NCBI RefSeq assembly: GCF_000215975.1
Contig: NC_015682.1
Span: 372,001 to 436,000, forward strand
Reading direction: 5' to 3'
Length of the DNA: 64,000 nucleotides
DNA from: Thermodesulfobacterium geofontis OPF15
GTDB taxonomy: Bacteria > Desulfobacterota > Thermodesulfobacteria > Thermodesulfobacteriales > Thermodesulfobacteriaceae
Shown piece by piece: positions 40,926-50,632 of this stretch; the stretch's first letter is position 1; every line of letters begins with the position of its first letter. The notes under the pieces were generated by a model. It was not told the DNA's origin, did no database searches, and was given only the letters and a program-made list of their open reading frames with translations. A program made the translations under genes and the position numbers.

Positions 40926-41999
40926 ATGAAAAAAATAAAAAATTTAAAATCCTTAGGAATGTTAATTTTATTAGGGTTTTTATTTGGGATAATAGGCTTT
41001 TTAAATAAAGGTATTACTCAGGAAACTAAAACTGAAAGGTCCTTTTATGAATCAAGTTTACACTATTATGCTCACGGGATGGCCTATTGGTATAGTAAAG
41101 AAAATGGAGGTTTAGAAACCCTTACAGGGATACCCTATGATAACCTTGCCTGTAATCAATGTCATGCAAAAACCTGTGATAGATGTCATAAAGTAGAGAT
41201 GGACGGGAAATTAGCTTATTCAGTTAAAAAAGCAAAATCTACGGAAAATTGCCTTAGTTGCCATGGAAGACATAAAACAATGTTAAGTATATTAAAAAGT
41301 GAAGAAGTTAAAGATGTACACTTTTCAAAAGGAATGGAATGTATGAATTGTCATACTCAAAAAGACATTCATGGAGATGGCAAAAGATATATATCTATGA
41401 GAGAAAAAGGAGCAATGGATATAAAATGTGAAAATTGTCATCCAGAAAGACCTGAAACAATCTCTCATAAAATTCATAAAGACAAACTTGACTGTACAGC
41501 CTGCCATGTTCGTCAGGTTATAACCTGTGCAAGTTGTCATATGGATACATTTATAAAAACAGGTAAAAGAGTTTCTATACCTCTTAAGAATTGGGTTTTC
41601 CTTATAAATTACGATGGAAAGGTTGTCTCTGGGAATATTCAAACCTTTGTAGTTAACAAAAATAAAACCTTTATAATCTTTGCTCCCTATTATAGTCATG
41701 ATGCAGTTAAACAAGGAAGAAAATGTGAAGAATGCCATGCAACAGATATAGTAAAAAAAGTTAATACTGGAGAAATAGAAATTACTTGGATTGAAAATGG
41801 GAACCTAACTAATTTAAAAGGTGTTATTCCTATAGTAGAAGGTGTTGAATATAAAAATGCCTATATGGAATATGTAGATGGAAAATGGATTCCTTTAAAG
41901 GATCCAGAAAAGCCTTTATCTCAATTTGTAGTTTTTGGGAAGCCACTAACAAAAGATCAATTAAAAAAATTAATGCTTCCCTTTAAAAGTGAAAAGTAG
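40926..41999 (+). CDS. Octaheme c-type cytochrome, periplasmic, function unknown
   Basis: The 357-residue protein has an N-terminal signal or anchor segment (residues 11-29) and eight CxxCH motifs: CNQCH, CDRCH, CLSCH, CMNCH, CENCH, CTACH, CASCH and CEECH. Seven are packed in residues 75-210. The eighth is separated by a 60-residue stretch without hemes (IPLKNWVFLINYDGK...), and a heme-free tail of about 95 residues follows. The spacing differs from the HAO-like cytochrome, NrfA and tetrathionate reductases, so it is probably an electron carrier or a reductase of an unassigned family. It stands alone under its own promoter between tRNA-Ser and hypF. Partner quinol oxidases are not in the window. 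Confidence 0.8.
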   Translation: MKKIKNLKSLGMLILLGFLFGIIGFLNKGITQETKTERSFYESSLHYYAHGMAYWYSKENGGLETLTGIPYDNLACNQCHAKTCDRCHKVEMDGKLAYSVKKAKSTENCLSCHGRHKTMLSILKSEEVKDVHFSKGMECMNCHTQKDIHGDGKRYISMREKGAMDIKCENCHPERPETISHKIHKDKLDCTACHVRQVITCASCHMDTFIKTGKRVSIPLKNWVFLINYDGKVVSGNIQTFVVNKNKTFIIFAPYYSHDAVKQGRKCEECHATDIVKKVNTGEIEITWIENGNLTNLKGVIPIVEGVEYKNAYMEYVDGKWIPLKDPEKPLSQFVVFGKPLTKDQLKKLMLPFKSEK

Positions 42000-42067
42000 A
42001 ACTTACTTTTAAATTGATTTTCTTTCAACTTTATAAACCCTAAATCCGGTATTATTATATAAAAAAT

Positions 42068-44338
42068 ATGAAGAGGCATTTTAATATAAGAGTTAATGGT
42101 ATTGTCCAAGGAGTAGGTTTTCGTCCATTTATTTATCGTCTTGCTCTTGAAAATAATATAAAGGGTTATGTTTTAAATGATACAGAAGGGGTTACTATAG
42201 AGGCAGAAGGAGAAGAAAAAGAATTAGAAAAATTTATAAAAGCAATTAGAGAAAACTTTCCTCCACTTGCTATTGTTCAAGAAATAAAAATAGAAGAAAA
42301 AGAAGTAAATAATTTTAAAAGTTTTTGGATAGAAAAAAGCAGAAAAACAGAAAAAAAGATAACCTTTATTCCTCCAGATACAAATATATGTAAAGATTGT
42401 TTGAAAGAGTTTTTTGATCCCCAAAATAGACGCTATCATTATCCATTTATAGTTTGCACTCATTGTGGACCAAGATTTAGTATAGTTAAAGATATTCCCT
42501 ATGATAGGCACAATACTTCTATGGCCGAATTTCCTATGTGTGAAGACTGTAAGAAAGAATATGAAGACCCCCTTGATAGAAGATTTCATACACAACCTAC
42601 AGCTTGTCCAGTGTGTGGTCCAAAGCTCTTTTTATATAAAAATGACAAAACTCTTATTTCTGAAAATATAAATGAGATAGTAGAAAAAGTTTATCAATAT
42701 TTAAAAGAGGGGCATATTGTTGCTATAAAAGGAGTTGGCGGATATCATTTAGCGTGTGATGCAACAAAAGATGAACCTGTTTTAAAGTTAAGAGAAAGAA
42801 AAAGAAGACCCTTTAAACCTTTTGCTTTAATGGCAGGCTCTATAGAAAAAGTAGAAGAATTTTTATATTTATCTCCGAAAGAAAAAGAGATTCTTCTTTC
42901 AAAAGAAAGACCTATATTAATTTTAAAAGAAAAAAAATCTATAATTAGTAAATACGTAGCTCCTTATCTTTCTTATATTGGCATAATGCTTCCTTATACA
43001 CCCTTTCAATATCTCCTTTTTTCTTTGGATAGGGATTTAATTCTTGTAATGACAAGTGGGAATTTATCCGAAGAACCTATTTGTTTTAAAGATAATGAAG
43101 CCTTTGAACGTCTTTCTCATATTGCAGATTATTTTGTAACTTATAACCGAGAAATAATTGCTCACAGTGATGATAGTGTAATGTTTGTTATTAAGGAAAA
43201 ACCCTTTTTTATAAGAAGATCCAAGGGGTTTGTTCCAGCTCCAATTCTTCTTAAAAAAACTTTTCCAGTTCATCTTTTTGCTTCAGGGGGAGACTTAAAA
43301 AATTCTTTTGCCATTGCTAAAGATAAAGTGGTTATCTTGAGCCAGTATTTAGGAGATTTAGAATCACCTATTACCCAGAGGGTTTATCAATCCACTGTAG
43401 AACACTTTTTAAAAGTTTTTGATGTTAATCCAGAAGTATATATATCTGACATGCACCCTCATTATTTTACTACAGCAATAACAGATAAACTTGCAGGAGG
43501 GAAACCAAGAATTAAGGTTCAGCATCACCATGCTCATATTGTAGCTGTTATGGCTGAGTATGAAATTGAAGAGCCAGTAATTGGAGTTTCCTTTGATGGA
43601 ACAGGATTTGGGACAGATCATAAAATTTGGGGAAGTGAGTTTTTAATTGCAGATAGAAAAGAATTTAAAAGAATGGGGCATTTTTCTTATTTTATGCTTC
43701 CTGGAGGAGAAAAAGCTATAAAAGAAGTTTGGCGTATAGGACTTTCCCTTCTTTATCAAGCAGAACTTTCTATAGATTATTTACCCTTTAAAGAAGGCAA
43801 ACCTTTGAATATTATTTTGCAAATGTTAGAAAAAAAGCTCAATTGTCCTTTTGCTTGTAGCATAGGAAGAATTTTTGACGGTGTTTCAGCTCTTTTAGGT
43901 ATTTGTGAAACTATTAGTACAGAAGCAGAGGCAGCACAAAAACTTGAAGAGAAAGCATTAAAAACAGAAAAATTTCATAAAATAGAATTAGAAATTGAAG
44001 AAAGAGAAAACCAAATTATTGTTTCAACAGAAGATCTTATAAGAAAAATTATAGAATTAAAAGAAAAAAAAATACCTATTCCAGAAATAGCTCTTTCTTT
44101 TCATTGGGCAATCATAGAGGCAAGCTTTAAAGTTGTAGAAAGAATAAAAGAAAAAAGTGGTATTAAAAAAGTAATTTTAAATGGCGGGGCCTTTCAAAAT
44201 AGAATCCTTTTAAAAGGTCTCTGGGAAAAACTTGAAAAAGCAGGTTTTGAAGTGTTTTTACCTCAAAAAACCCCTTTAAATGATGGTGGAATAGCTTTAG
44301 GACAAATAATCATAGGTAGAGAAAATCTATCCTTTTGA
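42068..44338 (+). CDS. hypF: [NiFe]-hydrogenase maturation carbamoyltransferase
   Basis: HypF makes the thiocyanate-bound cyanide precursor for the Fe ligands of [NiFe] hydrogenases. The 756-residue protein has all four parts: an acylphosphatase domain (VNGIVQGVGFRPFIYRLA, residues 8-25), two zinc fingers (CKDCLKEFFD with CTHCGPRF, and CEDCKKEY with CPVCGP, about 105-185), a YrdC domain (KGVGGYHLACDA, LRERKRRPFKPFALM), and a Kae1-like domain with the metal site (VQHHHAHIVAVMAEY, SFDGTGFG, LNGGAFQN). The other hyp genes and the hydrogenase must lie elsewhere. It is followed 1 bp later by the phosphoesterase gene. Confidence 0.96.
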   Translation: MKRHFNIRVNGIVQGVGFRPFIYRLALENNIKGYVLNDTEGVTIEAEGEEKELEKFIKAIRENFPPLAIVQEIKIEEKEVNNFKSFWIEKSRKTEKKITFIPPDTNICKDCLKEFFDPQNRRYHYPFIVCTHCGPRFSIVKDIPYDRHNTSMAEFPMCEDCKKEYEDPLDRRFHTQPTACPVCGPKLFLYKNDKTLISENINEIVEKVYQYLKEGHIVAIKGVGGYHLACDATKDEPVLKLRERKRRPFKPFALMAGSIEKVEEFLYLSPKEKEILLSKERPILILKEKKSIISKYVAPYLSYIGIMLPYTPFQYLLFSLDRDLILVMTSGNLSEEPICFKDNEAFERLSHIADYFVTYNREIIAHSDDSVMFVIKEKPFFIRRSKGFVPAPILLKKTFPVHLFASGGDLKNSFAIAKDKVVILSQYLGDLESPITQRVYQSTVEHFLKVFDVNPEVYISDMHPHYFTTAITDKLAGGKPRIKVQHHHAHIVAVMAEYEIEEPVIGVSFDGTGFGTDHKIWGSEFLIADRKEFKRMGHFSYFMLPGGEKAIKEVWRIGLSLLYQAELSIDYLPFKEGKPLNIILQMLEKKLNCPFACSIGRIFDGVSALLGICETISTEAEAAQKLEEKALKTEKFHKIELEIEERENQIIVSTEDLIRKIIELKEKKIPIPEIALSFHWAIIEASFKVVERIKEKSGIKKVILNGGAFQNRILLKGLWEKLEKAGFEVFLPQKTPLNDGGIALGQIIIGRENLSF

Positions 44339-44339
44339 T

Positions 44340-45482
44340 ATGCTCTGGTTCATTTTAACCTTTTTCCTTATCTATTCTCTTATGCATTTTTATATATTTT
44401 ATACAAAAATTAGTCCCCTTATTTCAGAAAAAAAATTAAAAAAAATTCTCTTTGTAGTAATACTAATTTTAATTTCCTCTCCAATCTTTTTGAGGTATGC
44501 TGATAAATATGCCTCTTCACAAGTTTCTTATTTAGTTGCTCTATTTGTTTTATTTTGGATGGGGATTTTAATTTATTTAGTCTTTTTTAGTTTAATTTGG
44601 GATGCTTTTAAGTGGTTTATTAAAAAAATTTTTAATTGTCATTTTTCCAAAAATAAAGAAATTTTCTTTTTATTTTTTCTTTCTTTAGGTTTTTCAATTT
44701 ATAGCTATTTGGAAACTAAAAATTTAGAACTAATTCATATTAAAATTAGGAGCTGTAAATTACCAAAAAGTGTTAAGAAAATTAAAATTCTTCAAATATC
44801 AGATTTGCATTTAGGGCCCTTGATGGGCATGGATAAAATAAATTTAGTAAAAGAAGTATGGGAAAAAGAAAAACCAGACTTAGTGGTTTCTACAGGAGAT
44901 CTTGTGGATGGAAATATGAGGAAAAAGGATGAATTTGCTGAAAAGCTTAAAGAATTAAAAGCGCCCTTAGGTAAATATGCAATTTTAGGTAACCATGAAT
45001 ATTATAGAGGATGGAAACAGGCTATAGATTTTACCCAAAAAGCAGGCTTTAGATTATTGAAAGATGAATTTATAGATGTGGAAAATATTTTATATATAGT
45101 GGGGATGGATGATAAGACCTGTAAATATTTTAATGCCTGTGATTCTAATTTTGATGAAGTAAGCTTTTTAAGAGAAATTCCTAAAGACAAATTTATTTTA
45201 CTTTTAAAGCATCAACCAGAGATTAAAAAAGAAGCTATTGGACTTTTTGATATTATGCTTTCTGGACATACTCATGGTGGGCTTTATAAACCCTTAGGTG
45301 CTATTATTATGAAAAAAATATATGAAACAGATAGAGGATTAAAATATCTTGGGAAGGGTTCTTATCTTTTTGTTTCAAAAGGAGTAGGAACAGGAGGGCC
45401 ACCAATGAGATTTTTGACTCCTCCAGATGTAGGTATAATAGAACTTATAAATTGTAAAAATTATGAAAATAAGGTAGAATAG
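44340..45482 (+). CDS. Membrane-anchored metallophosphoesterase
   Basis: The 380-residue protein has three or four N-terminal membrane helices (about residues 1-120) and then a calcineurin-type phosphoesterase domain. The dimetal motifs are ISDLHLGPL (near residue 153), STGDLVDG (near 184), LGNHEYYRG (near 219), HQP (near 295) and SGHTHGGL (near 310). This layout matches YaeI/YkuE-like and LpxG-like enzymes, which cleave phosphodiester or pyrophosphate bonds at the membrane. It is tightly linked to hypF upstream and to the FAH-family gene downstream (6 bp). The substrate is unknown. Confidence 0.85.
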   Translation: MLWFILTFFLIYSLMHFYIFYTKISPLISEKKLKKILFVVILILISSPIFLRYADKYASSQVSYLVALFVLFWMGILIYLVFFSLIWDAFKWFIKKIFNCHFSKNKEIFFLFFLSLGFSIYSYLETKNLELIHIKIRSCKLPKSVKKIKILQISDLHLGPLMGMDKINLVKEVWEKEKPDLVVSTGDLVDGNMRKKDEFAEKLKELKAPLGKYAILGNHEYYRGWKQAIDFTQKAGFRLLKDEFIDVENILYIVGMDDKTCKYFNACDSNFDEVSFLREIPKDKFILLLKHQPEIKKEAIGLFDIMLSGHTHGGLYKPLGAIIMKKIYETDRGLKYLGKGSYLFVSKGVGTGGPPMRFLTPPDVGIIELINCKNYENKVE

Positions 45483-45488
45483 AAACTT

Positions 45489-46253
45489 ATGAAAATTGGA
45501 AAGTTTCTTTGCAAGAAAAAAATCTTTTTTGGAATTTTTAAAGAGGATAAAATTTTAGAAATAAAAAATCCCTTTAACTTAGAAAAACTCACTGGAAAGG
45601 AATATAAATTAGAGGAGGTAAAAATTCTTTCCCCTTGTCTACCTTCAAAAATTATAGCTGTTGGGCTTAATTATAGAGACCATGCAAAAGAACTTAACAT
45701 GAAAATACCAGAGGAGCCTATTATTTTTTTAAAGCCTCCCACTGCAGTTATAGGACCTGAAGAGAATATAATATTGCCTCCTGAAAGTAAAGAAGTACAC
45801 TACGAAGGAGAATTAGCAGTAGTTATAGGGAAAACTATTTATCGACCTAAAAATTTTAAAGACATAGAATCTGCTATATTAGGCTATACATGTTTTAATG
45901 ATGTTACAGCAAGAGATTTACAAAGAAAAGATGGACAGTGGACAAGAAGTAAAAGTTTTAATACTTTTGCACCTTTAGGTCCATTTATTGAAACTGAAAT
46001 TGATCCAAGTAACTTGAAAATAGAAACTAAGGTTAATGGAGAAATAAGACAAAGTAGTTCAACTAAAGAATTGATTTTTAATGTTTTTGAACTTGTAAAA
46101 TTCGTTTCCAATATAATGACTCTTTTTCCGGGAGATGTTATAGCAACAGGAACCCCACCAGGAGTAGGAATATTAAAAGAAGGAGACGTAGTTGAAATTT
46201 TTATTGAGAAAATAGGAGTTTTAAGAAATGGGGTTAAAAGAAATGAATATTAA
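45489..46253 (+). CDS. Fumarylacetoacetate-hydrolase-family protein
   Basis: The 254-residue protein has the FAH fold signatures: VGLNYRDHAKELNMKIP, the metal-binding EGELAVVIGK (ExE) and the Asp in CFNDVTARDLQ, followed by GQWTRSKSFNTFAPLGP and TGTPPGVG. Members hydrolyse or decarboxylate 2-keto acids. This short form often acts as an acylpyruvase or oxaloacetate decarboxylase. Its 3' end overlaps ahbD by 26 bp, so the two are co-translated, although no metabolic link is obvious. Confidence 0.88.
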   Translation: MKIGKFLCKKKIFFGIFKEDKILEIKNPFNLEKLTGKEYKLEEVKILSPCLPSKIIAVGLNYRDHAKELNMKIPEEPIIFLKPPTAVIGPEENIILPPESKEVHYEGELAVVIGKTIYRPKNFKDIESAILGYTCFNDVTARDLQRKDGQWTRSKSFNTFAPLGPFIETEIDPSNLKIETKVNGEIRQSSSTKELIFNVFELVKFVSNIMTLFPGDVIATGTPPGVGILKEGDVVEIFIEKIGVLRNGVKRNEY

Positions 46254-47322
46254 AGAAGATAAATTTTTGCCAAGGTTAATAGCTTTTGAAGTAACAAGAA
46301 CTTGTAATCTCGATTGTATTCATTGTAGAGCTGCAGCATCAAAAGGACCTTATGAAGGGGAACTTACAACTGAAGAAATATTTAGAATACTTGAAGAAAT
46401 AAGAGAAGTTTCCCAACCTATAATAATATTAACAGGAGGAGAACCCCTTTTAAGAGAAGATATTTTTGATATAGCAAAAAAATGTATAGAACTGAAATTA
46501 AAGCCAGTTTTAGCAACAAATGGGACCCTTATTACTGAAAAGATAGCTCAAAAAATTAAAAACTCCAAGATAGCAAGGGTGAGTATAAGTCTTGATGGGG
46601 CAACCAAAGAAACTCATGATAATTTTAGAAAAATGCCAGGTGCTTTTGAAGGGGCTATAAGAGGTATAGAAATATTAAAAAAACAGGGTATTCCCTTTCA
46701 AATTAATACCACTATCACAGGGATAAATGTTGAAGAACTTCCTAAAATTCATGAACTGGTGATTAATTTAGGTGCGATTGCCCATCATATTTTTGTTCTT
46801 GTTCCTGTAGGAAGAGGAAAAGAGATAAGTAAAGAAAGCATAACCCCAGAAAAATATGAAGAAATTCTTACCTGGTTTTATGGAAGAAGAGAAAAATCCC
46901 ATCTTCAGCTAAAAGCTACCTGTGCTCCCACTTATTATAGAATTTTAAGAGAAAAAGCAAAGGCAGAAGGGAAAAAAGTTACCTTTGAAACCTTTGGGCT
47001 TGATGCTATAACAAGAGGGTGTCTTGCTGGTACAGGATTTTGTTTTATTTCCCATATTGGTATAGTTCAACCTTGCGGGTATTTAGAAATATCTTGCGGA
47101 GATTTAAGGAAACAAACTTTTAAAGAAGTTTGGGAAAGTTCAGAGATATTTAATAATTTAAGAGATTTTACAAAATATAAAGGAAAATGCGGAAAATGTG
47201 AATATATAAGAATTTGTGGTGGTTGTAGAGCAAGGGCTTATGAAGCAACTGGAGACTATTTGGAAGAAGAGCCACTCTGTCTTTATGAACCAATAAGATC
47301 AAAAATAATCTTTGCCAATTGA
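46228..47322 (+). CDS. ahbD: Radical SAM heme b synthase of the siroheme pathway (AhbD)
   Basis: AhbD converts iron-coproporphyrin III to heme in the siroheme-dependent route of sulfate reducers and archaea. The 364-residue protein has the radical-SAM motif CNLDCIHC (near residue 31) within FEVTRTCNL, ILTGGEPLLRED, SISLDGATKETHD and GVPVGRG-like VLVPVGRGKEI. The C-terminal Cys cluster for the second Fe-S centre is CGKCEYIRICGGCRARAYEA. These match AhbD better than AhbC or NirJ. The heme is needed for the two octaheme cytochromes. Start at 46228 or 46243 (Met6) is undecided. The 3' end overlaps the convergent coaBC by 40 bp. Confidence 0.85.
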   Translation: MGLKEMNIKEDKFLPRLIAFEVTRTCNLDCIHCRAAASKGPYEGELTTEEIFRILEEIREVSQPIIILTGGEPLLREDIFDIAKKCIELKLKPVLATNGTLITEKIAQKIKNSKIARVSISLDGATKETHDNFRKMPGAFEGAIRGIEILKKQGIPFQINTTITGINVEELPKIHELVINLGAIAHHIFVLVPVGRGKEISKESITPEKYEEILTWFYGRREKSHLQLKATCAPTYYRILREKAKAEGKKVTFETFGLDAITRGCLAGTGFCFISHIGIVQPCGYLEISCGDLRKQTFKEVWESSEIFNNLRDFTKYKGKCGKCEYIRICGGCRARAYEATGDYLEEEPLCLYEPIRSKIIFAN

Positions 47323-48497
47323 GCTTTTGGTAGATTTTCAAATTCAAGTACTTCCTTAGGAGTAAAAATTATATAATCACTTTGATCTTTACCTGCAGAA
47401 CTTAAAGGGTTAGCAATTAAAATATCAAAAAATTTTTCCTTTTTCTTTGCTTTTCCATAATTTAAAAGCTTTTCTTTTTCCTCTAAAGCAAAACCTATGG
47501 TAAATTGCCATTCAGATTTGTAAGAATTCAATGTTTTAGCAATATCCTCTGTAAGTTCTAACTCTATAGTTAATTCTTCCTTTTTCTTAAGTTTTCCTTT
47601 AAAAGGTGCTTTTGGTCTAAAATCACATGGAGCTCCTGCAAAAATAGAAATTTCACATTGAGGGAAAAGGGATTTAGCAGTTTCAAACATCTCTCTTGTG
47701 GTTTTTACAAAATAAATGTTAGGAAAGGGAATATTGGAAAAATAATTTAACTTAGGGAGTACATAAGGAAAAGCATCTAATCCCCATATAAGATGAACTT
47801 CAGCCCCTCTATAATAAGCCTCTTTAGCAAGAAAGAAGGCTGTTTTTCCAGAAGAGGCATTAGTAATAAATCTAACCTCATCTATGTATTCTCTTGTTGG
47901 TCCTCCTGTTATTAAAACTCTTTTTCCTAAGAGATTTTTTTCTGTAAAATGAGCCTTAATTACTTCTAAAATTTCTTCAACTTCAGGAAGTCTTCCTTTA
48001 CCAAATTCTCCGCAGGCAAGAGTTCCTTCAGCTGGCTCATAAATAAGGTATCCGTATTTCCTTAATTTCTCAACATTTTCTTTAGTTGCAGGATGTTCCC
48101 ACATAGAAGCATTCATAGAAGGAAAAATATAAACAGGGGCTTTGGTTGAGAGTAAAATAGCAAGTAATAGTTCACTTGCTGATCCAACTGCTAATTTAGA
48201 AATAAAAGAAGCAGTTGCTGGGATAATTAAAATTAAATCAGGATATTTACTAAGTTCAATATGAAGAATGCTTCCTTCAGATTTAAAAAAATCTTCATTA
48301 GTATAAGTTTTATTTTCACTTAAAGAAGAGAAAAGTAAGGGATTTATAAACTTTTCTGCTCCAGTGGTTAAAACAACTTTTACCTCCGCTTCTTCTTTTT
48401 TAAGACCCCTTATCAATTCACAAACTTTATAAAGCGCTATACCTCCACAAACACCTATAAGTATTTTTTTTTCTTTTAAGATTCCTGAAAAAGACAT
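47283..48497 (-). CDS. coaBC: Bifunctional phosphopantothenoylcysteine decarboxylase/ligase
   Basis: CoaBC makes 4'-phosphopantetheine for coenzyme A, here also the acceptor of acetyl-CoA synthase. The 404-residue protein has the FMN-binding CoaC half (GVCGGIALYKVCELIR, the His in ILHIELSKYPD, PSMNASMWEHPA, and the catalytic Cys in LACGEFGKGRLPE). The CoaB half has ITGGPTREYIDEVRFITNASSGK, the FAGAPCDFRP segment and a Lys-rich KLKKKEE motif. It is complete and of usual length. It overlaps ahbD convergently by 40 bp. Confidence 0.95.
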   Translation of the reverse strand: MSFSGILKEKKILIGVCGGIALYKVCELIRGLKKEEAEVKVVLTTGAEKFINPLLFSSLSENKTYTNEDFFKSEGSILHIELSKYPDLILIIPATASFISKLAVGSASELLLAILLSTKAPVYIFPSMNASMWEHPATKENVEKLRKYGYLIYEPAEGTLACGEFGKGRLPEVEEILEVIKAHFTEKNLLGKRVLITGGPTREYIDEVRFITNASSGKTAFFLAKEAYYRGAEVHLIWGLDAFPYVLPKLNYFSNIPFPNIYFVKTTREMFETAKSLFPQCEISIFAGAPCDFRPKAPFKGKLKKKEELTIELELTEDIAKTLNSYKSEWQFTIGFALEEKEKLLNYGKAKKKEKFFDILIANPLSSAGKDQSDYIIFTPKEVLEFENLPKAQLAKIIFDLIGS

Positions 48498-48506
48498 AAG
48501 GCACTT

Positions 48507-48953
48507 TTAAATCTTTATTTGAGATAGCATTACCACAATTCTTAATTCAGTATAATACCATCCTTCAGAAATACTTATAAAAGCTGTTCCTTCAGGTCTT
48601 TTGTAAGCTAAAAAGGTAATTTTTGAGGAAAAAGACCCTATTTCTTCCCACCCTTGATTCACCATTTGGACCTTATAAAATTCTACCAGGGATTTAGGAC
48701 TATAATTTCCTCTAAAAACAAGCATTCCTGTAAGAACATTACCTGTGCGCAAAAGAGCACTTTTTTCTGATTGATAATCTAAATCTTTTAATACAGGAAT
48801 AAAAGGAACTGGGAAATAGGTTAAATCTTTTTTTTCTTGCGATTTAACTTCTTCTGCCTGAGGAGTTACTACTTCAACTTTTGGTTTTTCTTGAGCAAAA
48901 GCAAATGAAATAATTAAAAAATTAATAAATAAAATAATTAAAAAATTTTTCAT
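48507..48953 (-). CDS. Secreted protein of unknown function
   Basis: The 148-residue protein has a clear signal peptide (residues 1-20, ending AFAQ), a low-complexity Glu/Lys/Val stretch, and a compact C-terminal domain with VEFYKVQMVNQGWEEIGSF and a beta-rich end (AFISISEGWYYTELRIVV). The domain pattern (a strand, a helix FYKxxMxxxGW and strands) is seen in small periplasmic or lipoprotein domains of uncharacterised proteins from thermophiles. It lies 9 bp upstream of coaBC and is probably co-transcribed with it. No function is assigned. Confidence 0.6.
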   Translation of the reverse strand: MKNFLIILFINFLIISFAFAQEKPKVEVVTPQAEEVKSQEKKDLTYFPVPFIPVLKDLDYQSEKSALLRTGNVLTGMLVFRGNYSPKSLVEFYKVQMVNQGWEEIGSFSSKITFLAYKRPEGTAFISISEGWYYTELRIVVMLSQIKI

Positions 48954-49033
48954 ATCTTTACCCCCTTATAAAAAGTTTGAATCCATTATTCAATGTAAAG
49001 AAAACCTACTAAAAGTCAAGATATTAAGTCTTA

Positions 49034-50626
49034 TTAAAAGAAATTATTCTTGCTGAGATCTAAGTCTTTGTCTATTAAAACAGGCAAAATTCTTTTTTGT
49101 CTTCTCAATTTTAAAAGTTCAAGCCCATTTTTAAGGATAATTAAAATACTTTCTATTTTTGGTTCTATTTTGGGGTCTATTTTTGATGGATCGTAAGACA
49201 CAATACTTACATAAGAAGAAGGTGTTTTTTTATATTGTTTATAAAGGATATTTTCTATAATTTTTAAAATTCTTCTTGCAACAACTATAGCTCCAGATAA
49301 GGATGTTTCAGGCAATATAATAGCAAAATGTTCTGGTTTAGAAAGTTTAGCCAATATATCAACCCTTCTTAAGTTTTTACGAAGTTCTTGAGCTAAAAGA
49401 TAGAGAAGCTTTTCTTCCTCTTCTAAACCATAAAGTTCTACTATTTGTGAAAAGTTATTTATTTCCATTAAAAGAATACTTAAAATTCTTTTGTATCTTT
49501 TAGCTCTTAAAAGTTCTTCCTTTAATCTTTTTAAAAAATAATCTTCATTATAAAGTCCAGTTAAGGGATCTAAAATAGAACTTTCTTTAAGCTTTTTCTT
49601 TAAAACTTCTATCTCTTCAATAAGAGCTTCTTTTTCTCTGATAACTTTTATCAACTCATTTTTATATAACTCTATAAGAGTTTCTTCTTTTTCTTTTTTT
49701 TCTTCAAGGGTTTTTAAGGTTTCTTTTAGTTTCTCTTCATGAGTTTTAACACTTTGGCTATAGGGAGTAAGAGAATAGTTTTGATAGTTTAAAAATTCAT
49801 AAAGAGGATTTGTATACTGGGGAAGAGTATCTAACATAGATTCTACTTGGGGCTCTTCTAAATTAAAATAAAGTTTTGCTATAGTTTTAAATTCTTTAAA
49901 TTTTATCTCTTTTTCTGTACTAAAGTAGCATCCCACTCCAAGATCTATAAAATTTAAAATTTTAATATCTTCAAAAACTTGAGGAGGAATATCTTCAGGT
50001 AAATCTGGAATTTGGTGGTGATGTTGAATATTAAGAATAAATCTACGAGGGAAATTGTAAGTTTCAAAATATTCTCCACCTATAACTGCATGATCAACTC
50101 CAAAAACTTCTCTTTCAGCCTGATAGGTAGACAAACCTAAATTTTTAAGTTTTAAAACTTTTAAATACCCTTCAGGAAAAAGAGAATATAGAATAATGAT
50201 ACCAAAATCCATAAGATAAGAAGATATAGGTAAATGAGGAGGAAAGGTTTCTAAATAGGAAGCACAAATAAAGGAAAAGCATAAGTTAGCAATGGCTCTT
50301 GCCCAAAAATAATGAAAATTAAATTCATTAAAAGTAACTTTACAAAGTTTTGTAGAAATAAAACTTAAGACCAAAATTTTTACTAAGTCTTCTCCAAGAA
50401 TTAGCAAAGCTAATCTTACATCTTGGACAGGGGGATTATCTTTTCTATATCTTGGGTGATTAGCTACAGAAATAATAAGTGAGGAAATCTCCTTATTATT
50501 AGTGATAAGTTCTGTAAATTCTCTATCACTTTTTAACAAAAGAGTTTCTAAAATATCTTTACCTACTTTTGGTAAAGGAACTAAATTTCTTGAAGAAAGT
50601 TTTAAGAGTCTATCTAACTCTCCCAT
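49034..50626 (-). CDS. HDOD domain protein with degenerate GGDEF domain
   Basis: The 530-residue cytoplasmic protein has an HDOD domain (about residues 10-230, LVPLPKVGKDILETLL and NIQHHHQIP), a coiled coil (about 285-345) and a GGDEF domain. The latter is recognisable by LDPLTGLYNEDYFLKRL and LLMEINNFSQIVELYG. The catalytic signature is not GGDEF but SKPEHF (in AKLSKPEHFAIILPETSL), and the usual Asp of the FDxDxFK segment is Glu. It should not make cyclic-di-GMP but could bind GTP or act as a partner. It stands alone, divergent from proA, with a GTG-free ATG start. Confidence 0.85.
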   Translation of the reverse strand: MGELDRLLKLSSRNLVPLPKVGKDILETLLLKSDREFTELITNNKEISSLIISVANHPRYRKDNPPVQDVRLALLILGEDLVKILVLSFISTKLCKVTFNEFNFHYFWARAIANLCFSFICASYLETFPPHLPISSYLMDFGIIILYSLFPEGYLKVLKLKNLGLSTYQAEREVFGVDHAVIGGEYFETYNFPRRFILNIQHHHQIPDLPEDIPPQVFEDIKILNFIDLGVGCYFSTEKEIKFKEFKTIAKLYFNLEEPQVESMLDTLPQYTNPLYEFLNYQNYSLTPYSQSVKTHEEKLKETLKTLEEKKEKEETLIELYKNELIKVIREKEALIEEIEVLKKKLKESSILDPLTGLYNEDYFLKRLKEELLRAKRYKRILSILLMEINNFSQIVELYGLEEEEKLLYLLAQELRKNLRRVDILAKLSKPEHFAIILPETSLSGAIVVARRILKIIENILYKQYKKTPSSYVSIVSYDPSKIDPKIEPKIESILIILKNGLELLKLRRQKRILPVLIDKDLDLSKNNFF

Positions 50627-50632
50627 TTTTTC

